Shown piece by piece: positions 42,010-51,047 of a DNA stretch of 60,210 nucleotides. Numbering within the stretch: position 1 is the first letter of the stretch; every line of letters starts with the position of its first letter. The stretch is from Actinomycetes bacterium (GTDB taxonomy: Bacteria > Actinomycetota > Acidimicrobiia > Acidimicrobiales > RAAP-2), in NCBI GenBank assembly GCA_021781335.1, contig JAJXXA010000045.1:1-60210 (forward strand), in the 5' to 3' direction. The notes below the pieces were generated by a model that was given only the letters and a program-made list of their open reading frames with translations, had not been told where the DNA came from and searched no databases. A program made the position numbers and the translations under genes.

Positions 42010-42965
42010 GCGCCGTGCAGATCCCAAAATCGCCCAAGGTCATCCTGGGCGCCTCGATCATCGGCTTCTTCTTGTTGTTGATGATCGTGGGTCCGTATCT
42101 CGCGCCCTACGATCCGAGCGCGACGAACTTCGCTCCGAACTTGACGCCGTCGGCGAGTCACTGGCTCGGCACGACGAGCCTGGGTCAGGACATCTTGTCT
42201 CAGCTCCTCACGGGTGCGCGCGCCACGATGGTCGTGGCGCTCGTGGCCGGACTCGTCGCCACCTTTCTCGCGATTGGTGTCGGCGTCGCGGCAGGCTATC
42301 TGGGTGGGCGCGCGGATGACGGTCTGTCGCTGCTCTCCAACGTCTTCTTAGCCATCCCGGGGCTCCCGCTACTGATCGTCATCGATAGCTACCTGCCGGT
42401 CGCTGAGCGTTCGAACGCCTTCGTGATCGGACTCATCATCAGTCTGACGGGCTGGGCCTGGGGTGCGCGGGTGCTACGAGCTCAGACGATGTCGCTTCGC
42501 AATCGTGACTTCGTCGAAGCGTCGCGCATTATTGGTGAGAGTCGCACGAGGATCATGGTGGCTGAGATCGCACCAAATCTTCTGCCGGTGCTCGCGTCGT
42601 CGCTCTTGTTCACGATCTTGTACGCCATTGGGGCGTACGTGACGCTCGCGTACGTCGGGCTTACGAGCACCTCTGTGTGGAATTGGGGAACGATGCTCTA
42701 CTGGGCTCAGGCGAACAACGCACCCCTCTCCAATGAGTGGTACTGGTTCGTACCGCCAGGCATCTGCATCGCACTGGTGGGCACCGGTCTGGCGCTAGTG
42801 AACTTCGGCATCGACGAGTTCATCAATCCGCGACTTCGAGAAGGTGGTCTCAGCGCCCGCCAGCGACGGCGCATCGGCATGCCACGTCGCCCCCGGCTCG
42901 GCTTCACGCCCGTGCGCCGGGTCCCTGGGGCCATGACCCGACTGTCCGCATCGGAGCCACGATGA
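42006..42965 (+). CDS. Opp/Dpp-type ABC transporter permease (DppC-like)
   Basis: 319 residues. It has the long periplasmic loop after helix 1 with DPSATNFAPNLTPSASHWLGTTSLGQDILSQLLTGARATM, standard for DppC, and the EAA loop ASRIIGESRTRIMVAEIAPNLLPVLASSLLFT. The C-terminal end IDEFINPRLREGG is the usual last motif. It partners the DppB-like protein and overlaps the ATPase gene by 4 bp (ATGA). Confidence 0.94.
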   Translation: MSAVQIPKSPKVILGASIIGFFLLLMIVGPYLAPYDPSATNFAPNLTPSASHWLGTTSLGQDILSQLLTGARATMVVALVAGLVATFLAIGVGVAAGYLGGRADDGLSLLSNVFLAIPGLPLLIVIDSYLPVAERSNAFVIGLIISLTGWAWGARVLRAQTMSLRNRDFVEASRIIGESRTRIMVAEIAPNLLPVLASSLLFTILYAIGAYVTLAYVGLTSTSVWNWGTMLYWAQANNAPLSNEWYWFVPPGICIALVGTGLALVNFGIDEFINPRLREGGLSARQRRRIGMPRRPRLGFTPVRRVPGAMTRLSASEPR

Positions 42966-44143
42966 GCACGTCATCGCTCCCACGTGCACCACACCACGAC
43001 GTGGCGCCGAGCGACGAGACCGCACTCACGAGTGCGAAGCCGGAGTCGAACGATCTCGTACTCGAGGTCAAGGATTTCAGTGTCGATTACGGCTGGGGTG
43101 AGCGCGCGGTTCGTGCGGTGCGCAACGTCGACCTCGACGTGCACCGATCACAGGTCCTGGGCATCGCTGGCGAGAGCGGCAGCGGTAAGTCAACGTTGGT
43201 CTACGCCGTGACGCGCCTGCTTCGTTCACCCGCGGTGATTACAGGGGGCGACGCACGACTCTTCCTCGAAGCCGACAAGGACATCGGGAGCGACGCTCGC
43301 ACGCTCGACCTGCTGGGTGCCAGTGAGCGAGAGTTGCGAAGCATTCGTTGGTCGCAGGTCTCGATAGTCCTCCAAAGCGCACTGAATGCTCTCAATCCGG
43401 TGCTGCGCATCTCGGCTGAATTCGATGAGGTTCTAAGGACCCATCGGCGCGACATGAATCGTCACCAGCGGCGTGCGCGTGCGGTTGAGCTGCTCGAACT
43501 CGTCGGCCTCAACGAAGACCGCCTCGCCCGGTTCCCTCATGAGTTGTCCGGCGGTCAACGTCAGCGCATCATGATCGCGCTCGCCCTCGCGTTGGACCCC
43601 CAACTGGTCATCATGGATGAACCCACGACGGCCCTCGACGTCGTCACCCAACGAGAGATCATCGGCGAACTTCGCGACCTGCGGGCTCGATTCGGCTTCG
43701 CGATGATCTTCATCACTCACGACCTCGCACTGCTGGTCGAGATCGCCGACGAGATCGCGGTGATGTACGCGGGCACGATCGTCGAGCGCGCCCCTGCGGC
43801 CTCGCTGCACGACGCGCCCCGCCACCCCTACACCCTCGGACTGTTGAACTCGTCACCGCCACTGCACGGAGAGCACCGCGAGTTGGTGGGTATTCCAGGG
43901 TCACCGCCCGACCTCGCGCAATCTCTCGTCGGCTGCAGCTTTCGCGCTCGTTGCCCGTACGCGCTCGAGCGCTGCGCACGTGAAGCGCCACCGCTCGTGG
44001 GAATCGAAGACGGTGGGCGGATGGTGGCCTGTTGGCTCCATGACGGATCACCGACGAACCTGCCCGAACCACTGCGTCGTAAGGCGTCGCCGACTGCGCG
44101 TGATGACCTCGCGCCGCGTGCGGCGAAGGAGGTGCGGTCCTGA
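42962..44143 (+). CDS. Opp/Dpp-type ABC transporter ATP-binding protein (DppD-like)
   Basis: About 393 residues: GIAGESGSGKSTLVYAVTRLL (Walker A), LSGGQRQRIMIALALALDPQLVIMDEPTTALDVVTQREI (signature and Walker B), and the C-terminal oligopeptide/dipeptide domain with GCSFRARCPYALERCAREAPPL, whose four Cys can bind an iron-sulfur cluster in relatives. An N-terminal extension of about 35 residues rich in Ser/Pro precedes the domain. ATG 42962 is used, in ATGA overlap with the permease; the track ORF starts upstream in a shadow frame. Confidence 0.94.
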   Translation: MSTSSLPRAPHHDVAPSDETALTSAKPESNDLVLEVKDFSVDYGWGERAVRAVRNVDLDVHRSQVLGIAGESGSGKSTLVYAVTRLLRSPAVITGGDARLFLEADKDIGSDARTLDLLGASERELRSIRWSQVSIVLQSALNALNPVLRISAEFDEVLRTHRRDMNRHQRRARAVELLELVGLNEDRLARFPHELSGGQRQRIMIALALALDPQLVIMDEPTTALDVVTQREIIGELRDLRARFGFAMIFITHDLALLVEIADEIAVMYAGTIVERAPAASLHDAPRHPYTLGLLNSSPPLHGEHRELVGIPGSPPDLAQSLVGCSFRARCPYALERCAREAPPLVGIEDGGRMVACWLHDGSPTNLPEPLRRKASPTARDDLAPRAAKEVRS

Positions 44144-45183
44144 TGAACGAGGAAGGTAAGAGCTTGCTCGAAGCGCGAGGACTTTCACGACACTTCGTCG
44201 TTCGAGCCGGCGGCACGATCATTCGAAAGAAGCGCATCGTGCGCGCGGTCGATGACGTGAGTCTCGATCTGAGGGCCGGTCGGGTGACGGCGGTCGTCGG
44301 TGAGAGCGGATCGGGCAAGTCGGTGCTGGCGCGTATGTTGGCGCGCATCGTGGCCCCTACATCAGGTGAACTCGTCCTCGACGGTTCGCCGGTCGCGATC
44401 AAGCAGAAGCGGACGTTGGCCTACGCCTCGAAGGTGCAGCTGGTCTTACAGGACCCCTTTGCCTCGGTGAACCCCGTACACCGGATTCGACACAGCCTCG
44501 AACGCCCCCTCTTGATACACGGCGCCGCCAAGACCGACGTCGAATCTTTGAGTGAATCGGTGCTCGCGCGCGTCTCGCTCGACCCACCCTCGCGCTACCT
44601 CGACCGGTACCCGCATGAACTTTCTGGGGGGCAGCTCCAGCGCGTTTCGATAGCGAGGGCGCTGTGCGTGAAACCTCAGGTATTGCTGGCCGACGAGCCC
44701 ATTTCGATGCTCGACGTCTCGGTGCGTCTTGGTGTCTTGAACCTGCTGCGGGGCCTCTGCGATGAGGAGCGTCTGGCGGTCTTGTACATCACGCACGACA
44801 TCGCGTCGGCCCGCTACATCGCTGACGAGATAGTCGTCATGTACGCCGGTCAGGTCGTCGAGCAATCGAAGGGGACGCGGCTCATCGATGAACCCGCTCA
44901 CCCCTACACCCGCCTGCTCATCGCCTCGGTGCCCGACCCGGCTGCGCTGACGCGCGATCAGGTGAAGGGCGAGCACGCCTTCACTGGTGCAGCCGTGTCC
45001 GAGGGTTGTCGCTTTTACCCGCGATGTCCTCACGCGATGGAGATCTGTCGTACAAGTGAACCTCCGATGAGTGAAGTGGGCGAGGGCCATATGGCTCGAT
45101 GTTGGCTCCACTCGTACACGTCAGAGGTCTCGAGTGGGGCGCTCACCGTGCGCCAGCGAGGGGGGACCGTATCGAAGCAATGA
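44143..45183 (+). CDS. Opp/Dpp-type ABC transporter ATP-binding protein (DppF-like)
   Basis: 346 residues: VVGESGSGKSVLARMLARIV (Walker A), LSGGQLQRVSIARALCVKPQVLLADEPISMLDVSVRLG (signature and Walker B), and the C-terminal part GCRFYPRCPHAMEICRTSEPPM with three Cys. It overlaps the DppD-like gene by one base. The dimer of the two ATPases energises the DppBC-like permeases. It is followed by a 146-bp gap with two small hairpins before the binding-protein gene. Confidence 0.94.
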   Translation: MNEEGKSLLEARGLSRHFVVRAGGTIIRKKRIVRAVDDVSLDLRAGRVTAVVGESGSGKSVLARMLARIVAPTSGELVLDGSPVAIKQKRTLAYASKVQLVLQDPFASVNPVHRIRHSLERPLLIHGAAKTDVESLSESVLARVSLDPPSRYLDRYPHELSGGQLQRVSIARALCVKPQVLLADEPISMLDVSVRLGVLNLLRGLCDEERLAVLYITHDIASARYIADEIVVMYAGQVVEQSKGTRLIDEPAHPYTRLLIASVPDPAALTRDQVKGEHAFTGAAVSEGCRFYPRCPHAMEICRTSEPPMSEVGEGHMARCWLHSYTSEVSSGALTVRQRGGTVSKQ

Positions 45184-45194
45184 CCACACGATAT

Positions 45195-45310
45195 TGAGGC
45201 GGCCTGAAGCCTCAGGGGCGATCATCGCATTTAATGAGGCGCCCAGCCGGCCTCGCAAGCACCAATTAAGGACCCACACGGTCAAAAAAAGTAGTCGGCG
45301 AAAACCGACT
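45195..45310 (+). promoter_or_regulatory. Leader of the binding-protein gene with two short hairpins
   Basis: TGAGGC (45195-45200) pairs with GCCTCA (45209-45214), and AGTCGG (45293-45298) with CCGACT (45305-45310) around a 6-nt loop. The second hairpin lies about 10 nt before the ribosome site GAAGGATA. The 146-bp gap is long for this operon, so the binding-protein message may be processed or separately started here. I see no clear promoter in it. Confidence 0.4.
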
Positions 45311-45329
45311 GGACACTTGAAGGATACTA

Positions 45330-47006
45330 ATGATTAGAAAGTTTGCAATCACCGCAACTGCGGTGTCGACCCTGCTCTTGGGTGCGCTCGTCGTCGGCGT
45401 CACGTCGTCGGCGTCGGTCCCTAAGGCCAGGATATTGACCGAGGAAGGAAACGTCGGGGTTACTTTCACCAATAACTTCAACCCATTCGACGGAAACTCG
45501 TTCTCGGCACACATGAGTGTGAAGTCACTCACCTATGAGCCACTGATGGAATTCGACTCGCTGAAGGCCAACACTCAGTATCCCTGGTTGGCGCTTGGCT
45601 ACTCGTGGTCCAATGGCGGCAAGACGTTGACCTTCATGCTGCGTCACGGCGTCAAGTGGAGCGACGGCAAGCCGTTCACCGCGGCTGACGTGGCCTACAC
45701 GTTCAATCTCATCGAGACCAATCCGGCCGCCAACTACTCGGGTGTACCCGCGATGGCGAACGCTGCGACTGCGGTCGGTAATTATGAGGTGAGGCTTGAG
45801 TTCGCGCAGCCCGCGTACCAAGAGATCACGGCCATCGCGGGCTCGACGCTCATCGTGCCCGCACACCTCTGGACGAGAGTCTCGAACCCGGCCACCGCGA
45901 CGATCACCAAGCCGGTCGGAACTGGTCCCTACGTGCTCAAGCACTACTCTTCAACGCTCGTTGAGTACGCGGCCAACCCTCACTATTGGGGTGGAAAGCC
46001 CGCGGCAACCCAGGTCAACATTCCGTCTTATTCGTCCAATGCTGCGGCCACAACGGCACTCGCCAACGGTCAACTGGACTGGGCTGGAAACGACATTGCC
46101 AACATCAAGTCTGTCTTTGTTGACAAGAACCCGAGGACCAATCACTACTACTTCGCGCCGGGTAACACCGTTGGACTTTTCTTCAACGTCACCGGTACGG
46201 GTCCGTTGAGTGACCCCCAGGTTCGTGCCGCCATCAGTGCGGGCATTGACCGTACGGCGCTCGGCGTCGAAGGTGAGAGTGGTTATGAGCTCCCGGCGAC
46301 GTCCTCAAGTGGACTCATCCTGCCCAACCAGGCGGCGTATCTCTCGCCATCGACCACGAACGATCTCTCGCCGACGAGCGATGGAGCAAAAGTTGCGTCG
46401 ATATTGAGCGCGGATGGCTACACGAAGGACTCGAGCGGTTTCTACGCCAAGGGCGGGAACGAGATCAAGTTCTCAATCGAAGACCCCACGGCGTACTCTG
46501 ACTACTACGCCGACGCCCAGTTGATCTCAAATGAGCTGCAGGCCGTTGGTATCGACGCAACCGTTGACGGTGTGCAAGCGTCGCAGTGGTACTCGGACCT
46601 GGCCGCGGGAACATTCCAGTCGGCGATCCACTGGGGTTCGGGGGGCGCAAGCCCGTTCGTCCAGTACCAGAACTGGCTCGACTACAACACCTTCGTCGCG
46701 CCGAGCCCGACCAATGCTCCGGGCGGTGACTTCGGGCGCTACAACAGCCCCGCCGCAGAAGCAGCACTCAAGACCCTTGAAGTGACGAACCCGGCCAACG
46801 TCAGCGCTGTGAAGAGCGCGGTCCAGGCTCTGGGCAACATCATGACAACCCAGGTGCCAGTCGCACCGTTGCTCTACGGCGCGGATTGGAACGTGTACAG
46901 CACGGCCCACTTCACCGGATGGGTGACAGCGAAGAATCCGTACATGGATCCCTCGCCGAGCGACCCCGAACTGCCGTACATCTTGATGAAGCTCAAGGCG
47001 GCGTAA
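45330..47006 (+). CDS. Family 5 extracellular solute-binding protein (probable beta-oligosaccharide binder)
   Basis: 558 residues of the SBP_bac_5 family: signal-like MIRKFAITATAVSTLLLGALVVGV, then LTEEGNVGVTFTNNFNPF, YEPLMEFDSLKANTQYPWLALGYSWSNGGKTLTFMLRHGVKWSDGKPFTAADVAYTFNLI, the hallmark core, and IDRTALGVEGESGYELPATSSSG. No lipobox Cys follows the signal. Aromatic-rich pieces (WDYNTF-like LDYNTFVAPSP, WNVYSTAHFTGW) may suit sugar binding. Gene order permeases-ATPases-SBP-GH1 suggests it delivers cellobiose or related beta-glucosides; peptides remain an alternative because the family is named for them. Confidence 0.9.
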   Translation: MIRKFAITATAVSTLLLGALVVGVTSSASVPKARILTEEGNVGVTFTNNFNPFDGNSFSAHMSVKSLTYEPLMEFDSLKANTQYPWLALGYSWSNGGKTLTFMLRHGVKWSDGKPFTAADVAYTFNLIETNPAANYSGVPAMANAATAVGNYEVRLEFAQPAYQEITAIAGSTLIVPAHLWTRVSNPATATITKPVGTGPYVLKHYSSTLVEYAANPHYWGGKPAATQVNIPSYSSNAAATTALANGQLDWAGNDIANIKSVFVDKNPRTNHYYFAPGNTVGLFFNVTGTGPLSDPQVRAAISAGIDRTALGVEGESGYELPATSSSGLILPNQAAYLSPSTTNDLSPTSDGAKVASILSADGYTKDSSGFYAKGGNEIKFSIEDPTAYSDYYADAQLISNELQAVGIDATVDGVQASQWYSDLAAGTFQSAIHWGSGGASPFVQYQNWLDYNTFVAPSPTNAPGGDFGRYNSPAAEAALKTLEVTNPANVSAVKSAVQALGNIMTTQVPVAPLLYGADWNVYSTAHFTGWVTAKNPYMDPSPSDPELPYILMKLKAA

Positions 47007-47014
47007 CACAATCT

Positions 47015-47070
47015 CCCCTACGCGCGGTCCCGTTTCCCGTTCCCACCCTTGGCGGGACCGCGCGTAGGGG
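47015..47070 (+). terminator. 18-bp perfect hairpin between binding-protein and beta-glucosidase genes
   Basis: CCCCTACGCGCGGTCCCG (47015-47032) and its exact reverse complement (47053-47070) flank a 20-nt loop, 9 nt after the SBP stop codon. No T-run follows. It resembles the hairpin after the other binding-protein gene at 10176-10220 in position. Likely an attenuator or 3'-end stabiliser that separates strong SBP expression from the GH1 enzyme. Confidence 0.75.
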
Positions 47071-47114
47071 CAGTACTCACTCATCAGACAACTACTTAGG
47101 AACTCATCTGTACT

Positions 47115-48563
47115 ATGACAACACTTGACAAAAACGCCATTGCTTCAGTCCGCCCCTTCCCACCGGAGTTCCTGTGGGGCGCAGCGACTGCCTGCTATCA
47201 GATCGAAGGCGCCGTGACCGCCGACGGTCGAGGGCCCTCCATCTGGGACACCTTTAGCCACACGCCCGGTGCGGTGTGGAATGGGGACACCGGTGACATC
47301 GCCTGCAATCACTACCACCGTATGGATGAGGATCTCGACCTCCTCCAGCGGCTCGGCGTCGGCGCCTACCGGTTCTCCGTCGCGTGGCCACGCGTGCAGC
47401 CTTCGGGCCAGGGGCCGGCCAACATGAGAGGTCTCGACTTCTATCGCAGGCTCATCGACGGTCTTCGACGGCGCGACATCGAGCCGACCCTCACCCTCTA
47501 TCACTGGGACCTTCCCCAGCCACTTGAGGACGCGGGTGGGTGGTGCGTGCGAGACACCGCCGAGCGCTTCGCGGACTACGTCGACATCGTGGCCAGAGCG
47601 CTCGGTACCGACGTAGAGCATTGGATCACCCTCAACGAACCATGGTGCTCGTCGTGGCTCGGCTACGGCGCTGGCGAGCACGCGCCTGGTGTCAAGGACA
47701 TTGGCAAGGCGGCCGCGGCCAATCACCACCTCCTCTACGCGCACGGCCTCGCCGTTCCGATCCTGCGCTCGGCAGTCCCGGGCGCGAAGGTCGGCATCAC
47801 GCTCAATCTGGGCGACCATCAACCGGGTTCGATGCACGAACTCGATCAGGCGGCGGCGAAGAGGGCGGACGGCAACCTCAACCGACTCTTTCTTGAACCC
47901 GTGTTCCATGGCCGCTACCCCGAGGACATGCTCGAGCACTACCGCGACGTCTCACCGGGCTTCAGCGTCATGCGCGACGGTGACCTCGAGGTCATCTCAC
48001 AGCCCATCGACTTTCTCGGCGTCAATTATTACTTCCCCTCGACGGTCATCGATGCGTCGCGCGAGAGCGAGGCGCGACTGGCCGGTTACTACGTCTCGCC
48101 CGACGTGCAATTTCCCGATCTCAACCTTCGTTCGATCGAGACGCCGGGTCGGGGCAAGACCTCCATGGACTGGGAGATCAAGGCGTCGGGCTTGACGTCG
48201 CTGCTGGTACGAATCCGTGACGACTACACCGATCTTCCGATCTACATCACCGAGAACGGCGCAGCGTTCGACGATTATGTCGACCCTGATAATCGTGTGC
48301 TCGACCACAATCGCGTCGCGTACCTGCAAGAACACATCTCGGCGATGCACGACGCGCTGGACGCGGGAGTCAACGTGCAGGGCTATTTCGTGTGGAGTCT
48401 GCTCGACAACTTCGAATGGGCGTTTGGCTACTCTCGGCGTTTTGGCATCGTGTGGGTCGACTTCCCGACGGGCAACCGATTGCCCAAAGAGAGTTTCCAC
48501 TGGTATTGCGAGACGATCCGTTCAAATTCCGTTGTCTACGCTCGCTCGGTGGGTGCCGAGTGA
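47115..48563 (+). CDS. Beta-glucosidase, glycoside hydrolase family 1
   Basis: 482 residues with the full GH1 signature set: FPPEFLWGAATACYQIEGAVTADGRGPSIWDTF near the N-terminus, HWITLNEPWCSSWLGYG with the acid/base Glu in NEP, NYYFPSTV, and IYITENGAAFDD with the nucleophile Glu in ENG, then the closing GYFVWSLLDNFEWAFGYSRRFGIVWVDF. No signal peptide, so it acts in the cytoplasm on imported cellobiose or aryl/alkyl beta-glucosides. It is the last gene of the LacI-regulated locus. Beta-galactosidase or 6-phospho activity is possible in GH1, but there is no PTS gene nearby, so the unphosphorylated substrate is favoured. Confidence 0.95.
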   Translation: MTTLDKNAIASVRPFPPEFLWGAATACYQIEGAVTADGRGPSIWDTFSHTPGAVWNGDTGDIACNHYHRMDEDLDLLQRLGVGAYRFSVAWPRVQPSGQGPANMRGLDFYRRLIDGLRRRDIEPTLTLYHWDLPQPLEDAGGWCVRDTAERFADYVDIVARALGTDVEHWITLNEPWCSSWLGYGAGEHAPGVKDIGKAAAANHHLLYAHGLAVPILRSAVPGAKVGITLNLGDHQPGSMHELDQAAAKRADGNLNRLFLEPVFHGRYPEDMLEHYRDVSPGFSVMRDGDLEVISQPIDFLGVNYYFPSTVIDASRESEARLAGYYVSPDVQFPDLNLRSIETPGRGKTSMDWEIKASGLTSLLVRIRDDYTDLPIYITENGAAFDDYVDPDNRVLDHNRVAYLQEHISAMHDALDAGVNVQGYFVWSLLDNFEWAFGYSRRFGIVWVDFPTGNRLPKESFHWYCETIRSNSVVYARSVGAE

Positions 48564-48593
48564 GCGGACCGCCCAAGGGATTGCAATAGCAAA

Positions 48594-48635
48594 AAGGGCA
48601 CCGCTCGCGATTTCAGGCTCGCGTGCGGTGCCCTT
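48594..48635. terminator. Bidirectional terminator between beta-glucosidase and hsp20
   Basis: AAGGGCACCGC (48594-48604) pairs with GCGGTGCCCTT (48625-48635); an inner CGCGA/TCGCG pairing extends the stem. An A-run (AAAAA) precedes it, which reads as a T-run on the minus strand, so it should stop the convergent hsp20 message as well as the plus-strand operon. Confidence 0.75.
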
Positions 48636-48652
48636 CTACTCGGGACCTCGAC

Positions 48653-49102
48653 TCAAGCTCGCTTGATCTCGATTCGTCGTCCACCCTCGTGCTCAGCGCC
48701 CGCGGGCATGGTCACTCGAACTTCGAGGACACCGTCCTTGTAGGTCGCTGAAATCTTCGACTCGTCGACGCCTTTGGGAATTGGCACGCTCCTCGTCAAA
48801 GATCCGTAGCGAAATTCACTGCGATGAAGGTGGCGCGTCTCTTTCTTGCTCGACTCGGACTTGTGGGCCGTGATGACGAGTTCGTCATCCACGATTTCGA
48901 CCATTACATCCTTTTCGGGATCGACGCCGGGCAGTTCGGCGCGAATCACCATTGAGTCGCCCTCACGCCATTCCTCGATCTTGAAAGGTCGCCTCCAGTC
49001 GCCGTCTCGGAACATGTCATCAATCCAGCCCCACGACGGCCATGACAACCCACTCCACAGGGGGGTATCCAACTCTTGATTTGAAGACTTGGAGAGTTCC
49101 AT
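48653..49102 (-). CDS. Small heat shock protein, Hsp20/alpha-crystallin family
   Basis: 149 residues. The alpha-crystallin domain runs from about residue 45 with DSMVIRAELPGVDPEKDVMVEIVDDELVITAHK to GVDESKISATYKDGVLEVRVTMP, containing the conserved A-x-x-x-(D)G-V-L motif. The N-terminal arm is Trp-rich (LWSGLSWPSWGWIDDMF). An ATP-independent chaperone that holds unfolding proteins. A ribosome site GAAGTGAGG precedes the ATG; I do not see a clear HspR or HrcA site upstream. Confidence 0.95.
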   Translation of the reverse strand: MELSKSSNQELDTPLWSGLSWPSWGWIDDMFRDGDWRRPFKIEEWREGDSMVIRAELPGVDPEKDVMVEIVDDELVITAHKSESSKKETRHLHRSEFRYGSLTRSVPIPKGVDESKISATYKDGVLEVRVTMPAGAEHEGGRRIEIKRA

Positions 49103-49436
49103 CTCAGCCTCACTTCCCTGAAGCGACGTGACAATCCAACCTGGACGATCGCAATCGCCTCACTCACGAAACTAGAGAGTCGTCGCAGTGTCAACAAGGG
49201 TCAAAAGTCCGTTCGACGCTCGTCAGCACTAGTGCAGTTACTGTGTGCCACGGAGAAAAATACCTGATAAACAGCTTTGTCGCGCTCGAGGCAACAGCGT
49301 GACCGATGAGTCAGCGCGATACGCGCGTCGTGTTGGACCCGTGGCTAAATCATGCACCCTAGAGTTCGCGCGGTGTTCACCATCCGATAACCTTCGCGCA
49401 AGCCGGTCGTTACTTGGCTCTGTCACACTGAGCCAC
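49103..49436. other. Divergent gap between hsp20 and the MFS symporter
   Basis: 334 bp if the symporter starts at GTG 49437. The track reads an in-frame ORF through it from 49245, but its 64 residues are Arg/Ser-rich with no helix or family character. The left part should hold the hsp20 promoter. I see no strong inverted repeat. Confidence 0.35.
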
Positions 49437-50897
49437 GTGAGTTCTGCAGAGTCCATCAAGGCACGCGACGTCGAGGTCGACAACGGCCACATACCCCAGA
49501 CCGGCATCGCCGCCGCCACTCAGACCGTGGGCGAGTTGCTCGACTCGGCGCCCACCAGTCGTTTCCACCGTCAAGCGGTGATCGTTTCGGGCATGGGGTT
49601 TTTCACCGACGCCTATGACCTCTTCGTCATCGGTATCGTCGCATCGTTGCTCGCCGCGCAGTGGAAATTGTCCACCACCCAAGTGAGTTGGGTGACGGGC
49701 TCAGCGATCCTCGGGGCCTTCATCGGTGCATTCTTATTCGGTCGTATCGCCGACGTCCTCGGACGAAAGTCGGTGTACACCATCGTGGCCGCCATCATGA
49801 TCCTCGGCGCGTTGCTCTCGGCCGTGGCGCCGAGTTTCATCTACCTCGTGATCGCTCGTTTCGTGTTGGGACTGGGCATTGGCGGCGACTATCCGGTCTC
49901 GGCCGTTTTGATGAGTGAGTACTCAAATCGCGCGAATCGAGGTCGCTTGGTCGGCCTCGTGTTCTCGATGCAGGCAGCAGGCCTCATCGTGGGTCCCTTG
50001 GTGGCGGTGACGCTGCTCTCGTCTGGTGTTCACCAGACCGTCGCGTGGCGACTACTGCTCGCCTTCGGTGCCATCCCCGCCGCGGCGGTCATTTACCTGC
50101 GAGCGAAGATGCCCGAATCACCGCGATTTCGTGCGAGCGTGCAGGGCCAGTCCGAGCGAGCCGCGAAAGAACTGCATCACTTCGCCAAAGGAGCGATCGA
50201 GGCGTCGACGGCTGCGGACACCGAGCGTCGTCAATTGAACCTGCGGGGCTTCCTCGGTAATCGCCGCATGTTGCGACTGATCCTCGGTACCGCCGGTTCA
50301 TGGTTCTTGTTCGACTACGCCTATTACGGCAACACGATCTCTCTACCCACCATTCTCTTGAAGGTCTCACCCACGGCGACGATCGAGTCCAAATTGTGGT
50401 TCAGCCTGATCATCTTCGTCGTGTTCGCGTTGCCCGGCTACGCGTTGGCGGTGTGGAGGATCGACAAGGTGGGCCATCGCCGACTTCAGCTCATTGGGTT
50501 TGCGATCATGGCCGCGTGCTTCTTGGTCCTCGGGGCCATCCCGCAACTGACGGCGTCGATCGTCCCGTTCATCGGGATCTTCGGCTTCAGTTACCTCTTC
50601 ACGGAATTCGGCCCCAACACCACGACCTTCGTCCTTCCCTCTGAGCTCTTTCCCGTCGAGATGCGCACCACCGGCCACGGCATCGCCGCGGGTATCGGCA
50701 AGTTCGGCGCGTTCGTTGGAGTATTCCTCGTCCCTCAACTCCAAGTTCGCTTGGGACTTCGAGGCATGTTGGTCGTCGCCGGCGTCGCGGCATTGCTCGG
50801 GGTGCTGCTCACCATGACCCTGCCTGAGCCGTCCCAGCGCACCCTCGATGAAGTCTCGCATCACGACTTTCGAGAAACGACCAGGGTCAAGAACTAG
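49437..50897 (+). CDS. MFS transporter, phosphate:proton symporter (PHS) type
   Basis: About 486 residues with twelve helices. Diagnostic pieces of the Pho84/PHS group are SGMGFFTDAYDLFVIGIVA in helix 1, LGLGIGGDYPVSAVLMSEYSNRANRGRLVGLVFSMQAAG after helix 4, and FGPNTTTFVLPSELFPVEMRTTGHGIAAGIGKFGAFVG late in the protein. LFGRIADVLGRKSVY is motif A. A cytoplasmic central loop separates the halves. GTG 49437 is the more likely start. Substrate could be phosphate or, in bacterial homologues, an organic anion; no Pho genes are near. Confidence 0.88.
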   Translation: MSSAESIKARDVEVDNGHIPQTGIAAATQTVGELLDSAPTSRFHRQAVIVSGMGFFTDAYDLFVIGIVASLLAAQWKLSTTQVSWVTGSAILGAFIGAFLFGRIADVLGRKSVYTIVAAIMILGALLSAVAPSFIYLVIARFVLGLGIGGDYPVSAVLMSEYSNRANRGRLVGLVFSMQAAGLIVGPLVAVTLLSSGVHQTVAWRLLLAFGAIPAAAVIYLRAKMPESPRFRASVQGQSERAAKELHHFAKGAIEASTAADTERRQLNLRGFLGNRRMLRLILGTAGSWFLFDYAYYGNTISLPTILLKVSPTATIESKLWFSLIIFVVFALPGYALAVWRIDKVGHRRLQLIGFAIMAACFLVLGAIPQLTASIVPFIGIFGFSYLFTEFGPNTTTFVLPSELFPVEMRTTGHGIAAGIGKFGAFVGVFLVPQLQVRLGLRGMLVVAGVAALLGVLLTMTLPEPSQRTLDEVSHHDFRETTRVKN

Positions 50898-51047
50898 CGA
50901 GGCGTTGGCGCCACCGGATCCGTTTGACTCTCAGTACTGGGACGTCGCAGCCGTCCAGACGTGCACCGCGTGCTTCAGATGTGCAGATGTTTAGCGAGGC
51001 GGGCGCTAGACGCAATGATCCTCGAAGTGACTACCAATGACCGCGTC

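Noticed and set aside
47145-47939. 264-residue minus-strand ORF inside the GH1 gene
   Set aside because: Antisense to strongly conserved GH1 motifs; no motif of its own.
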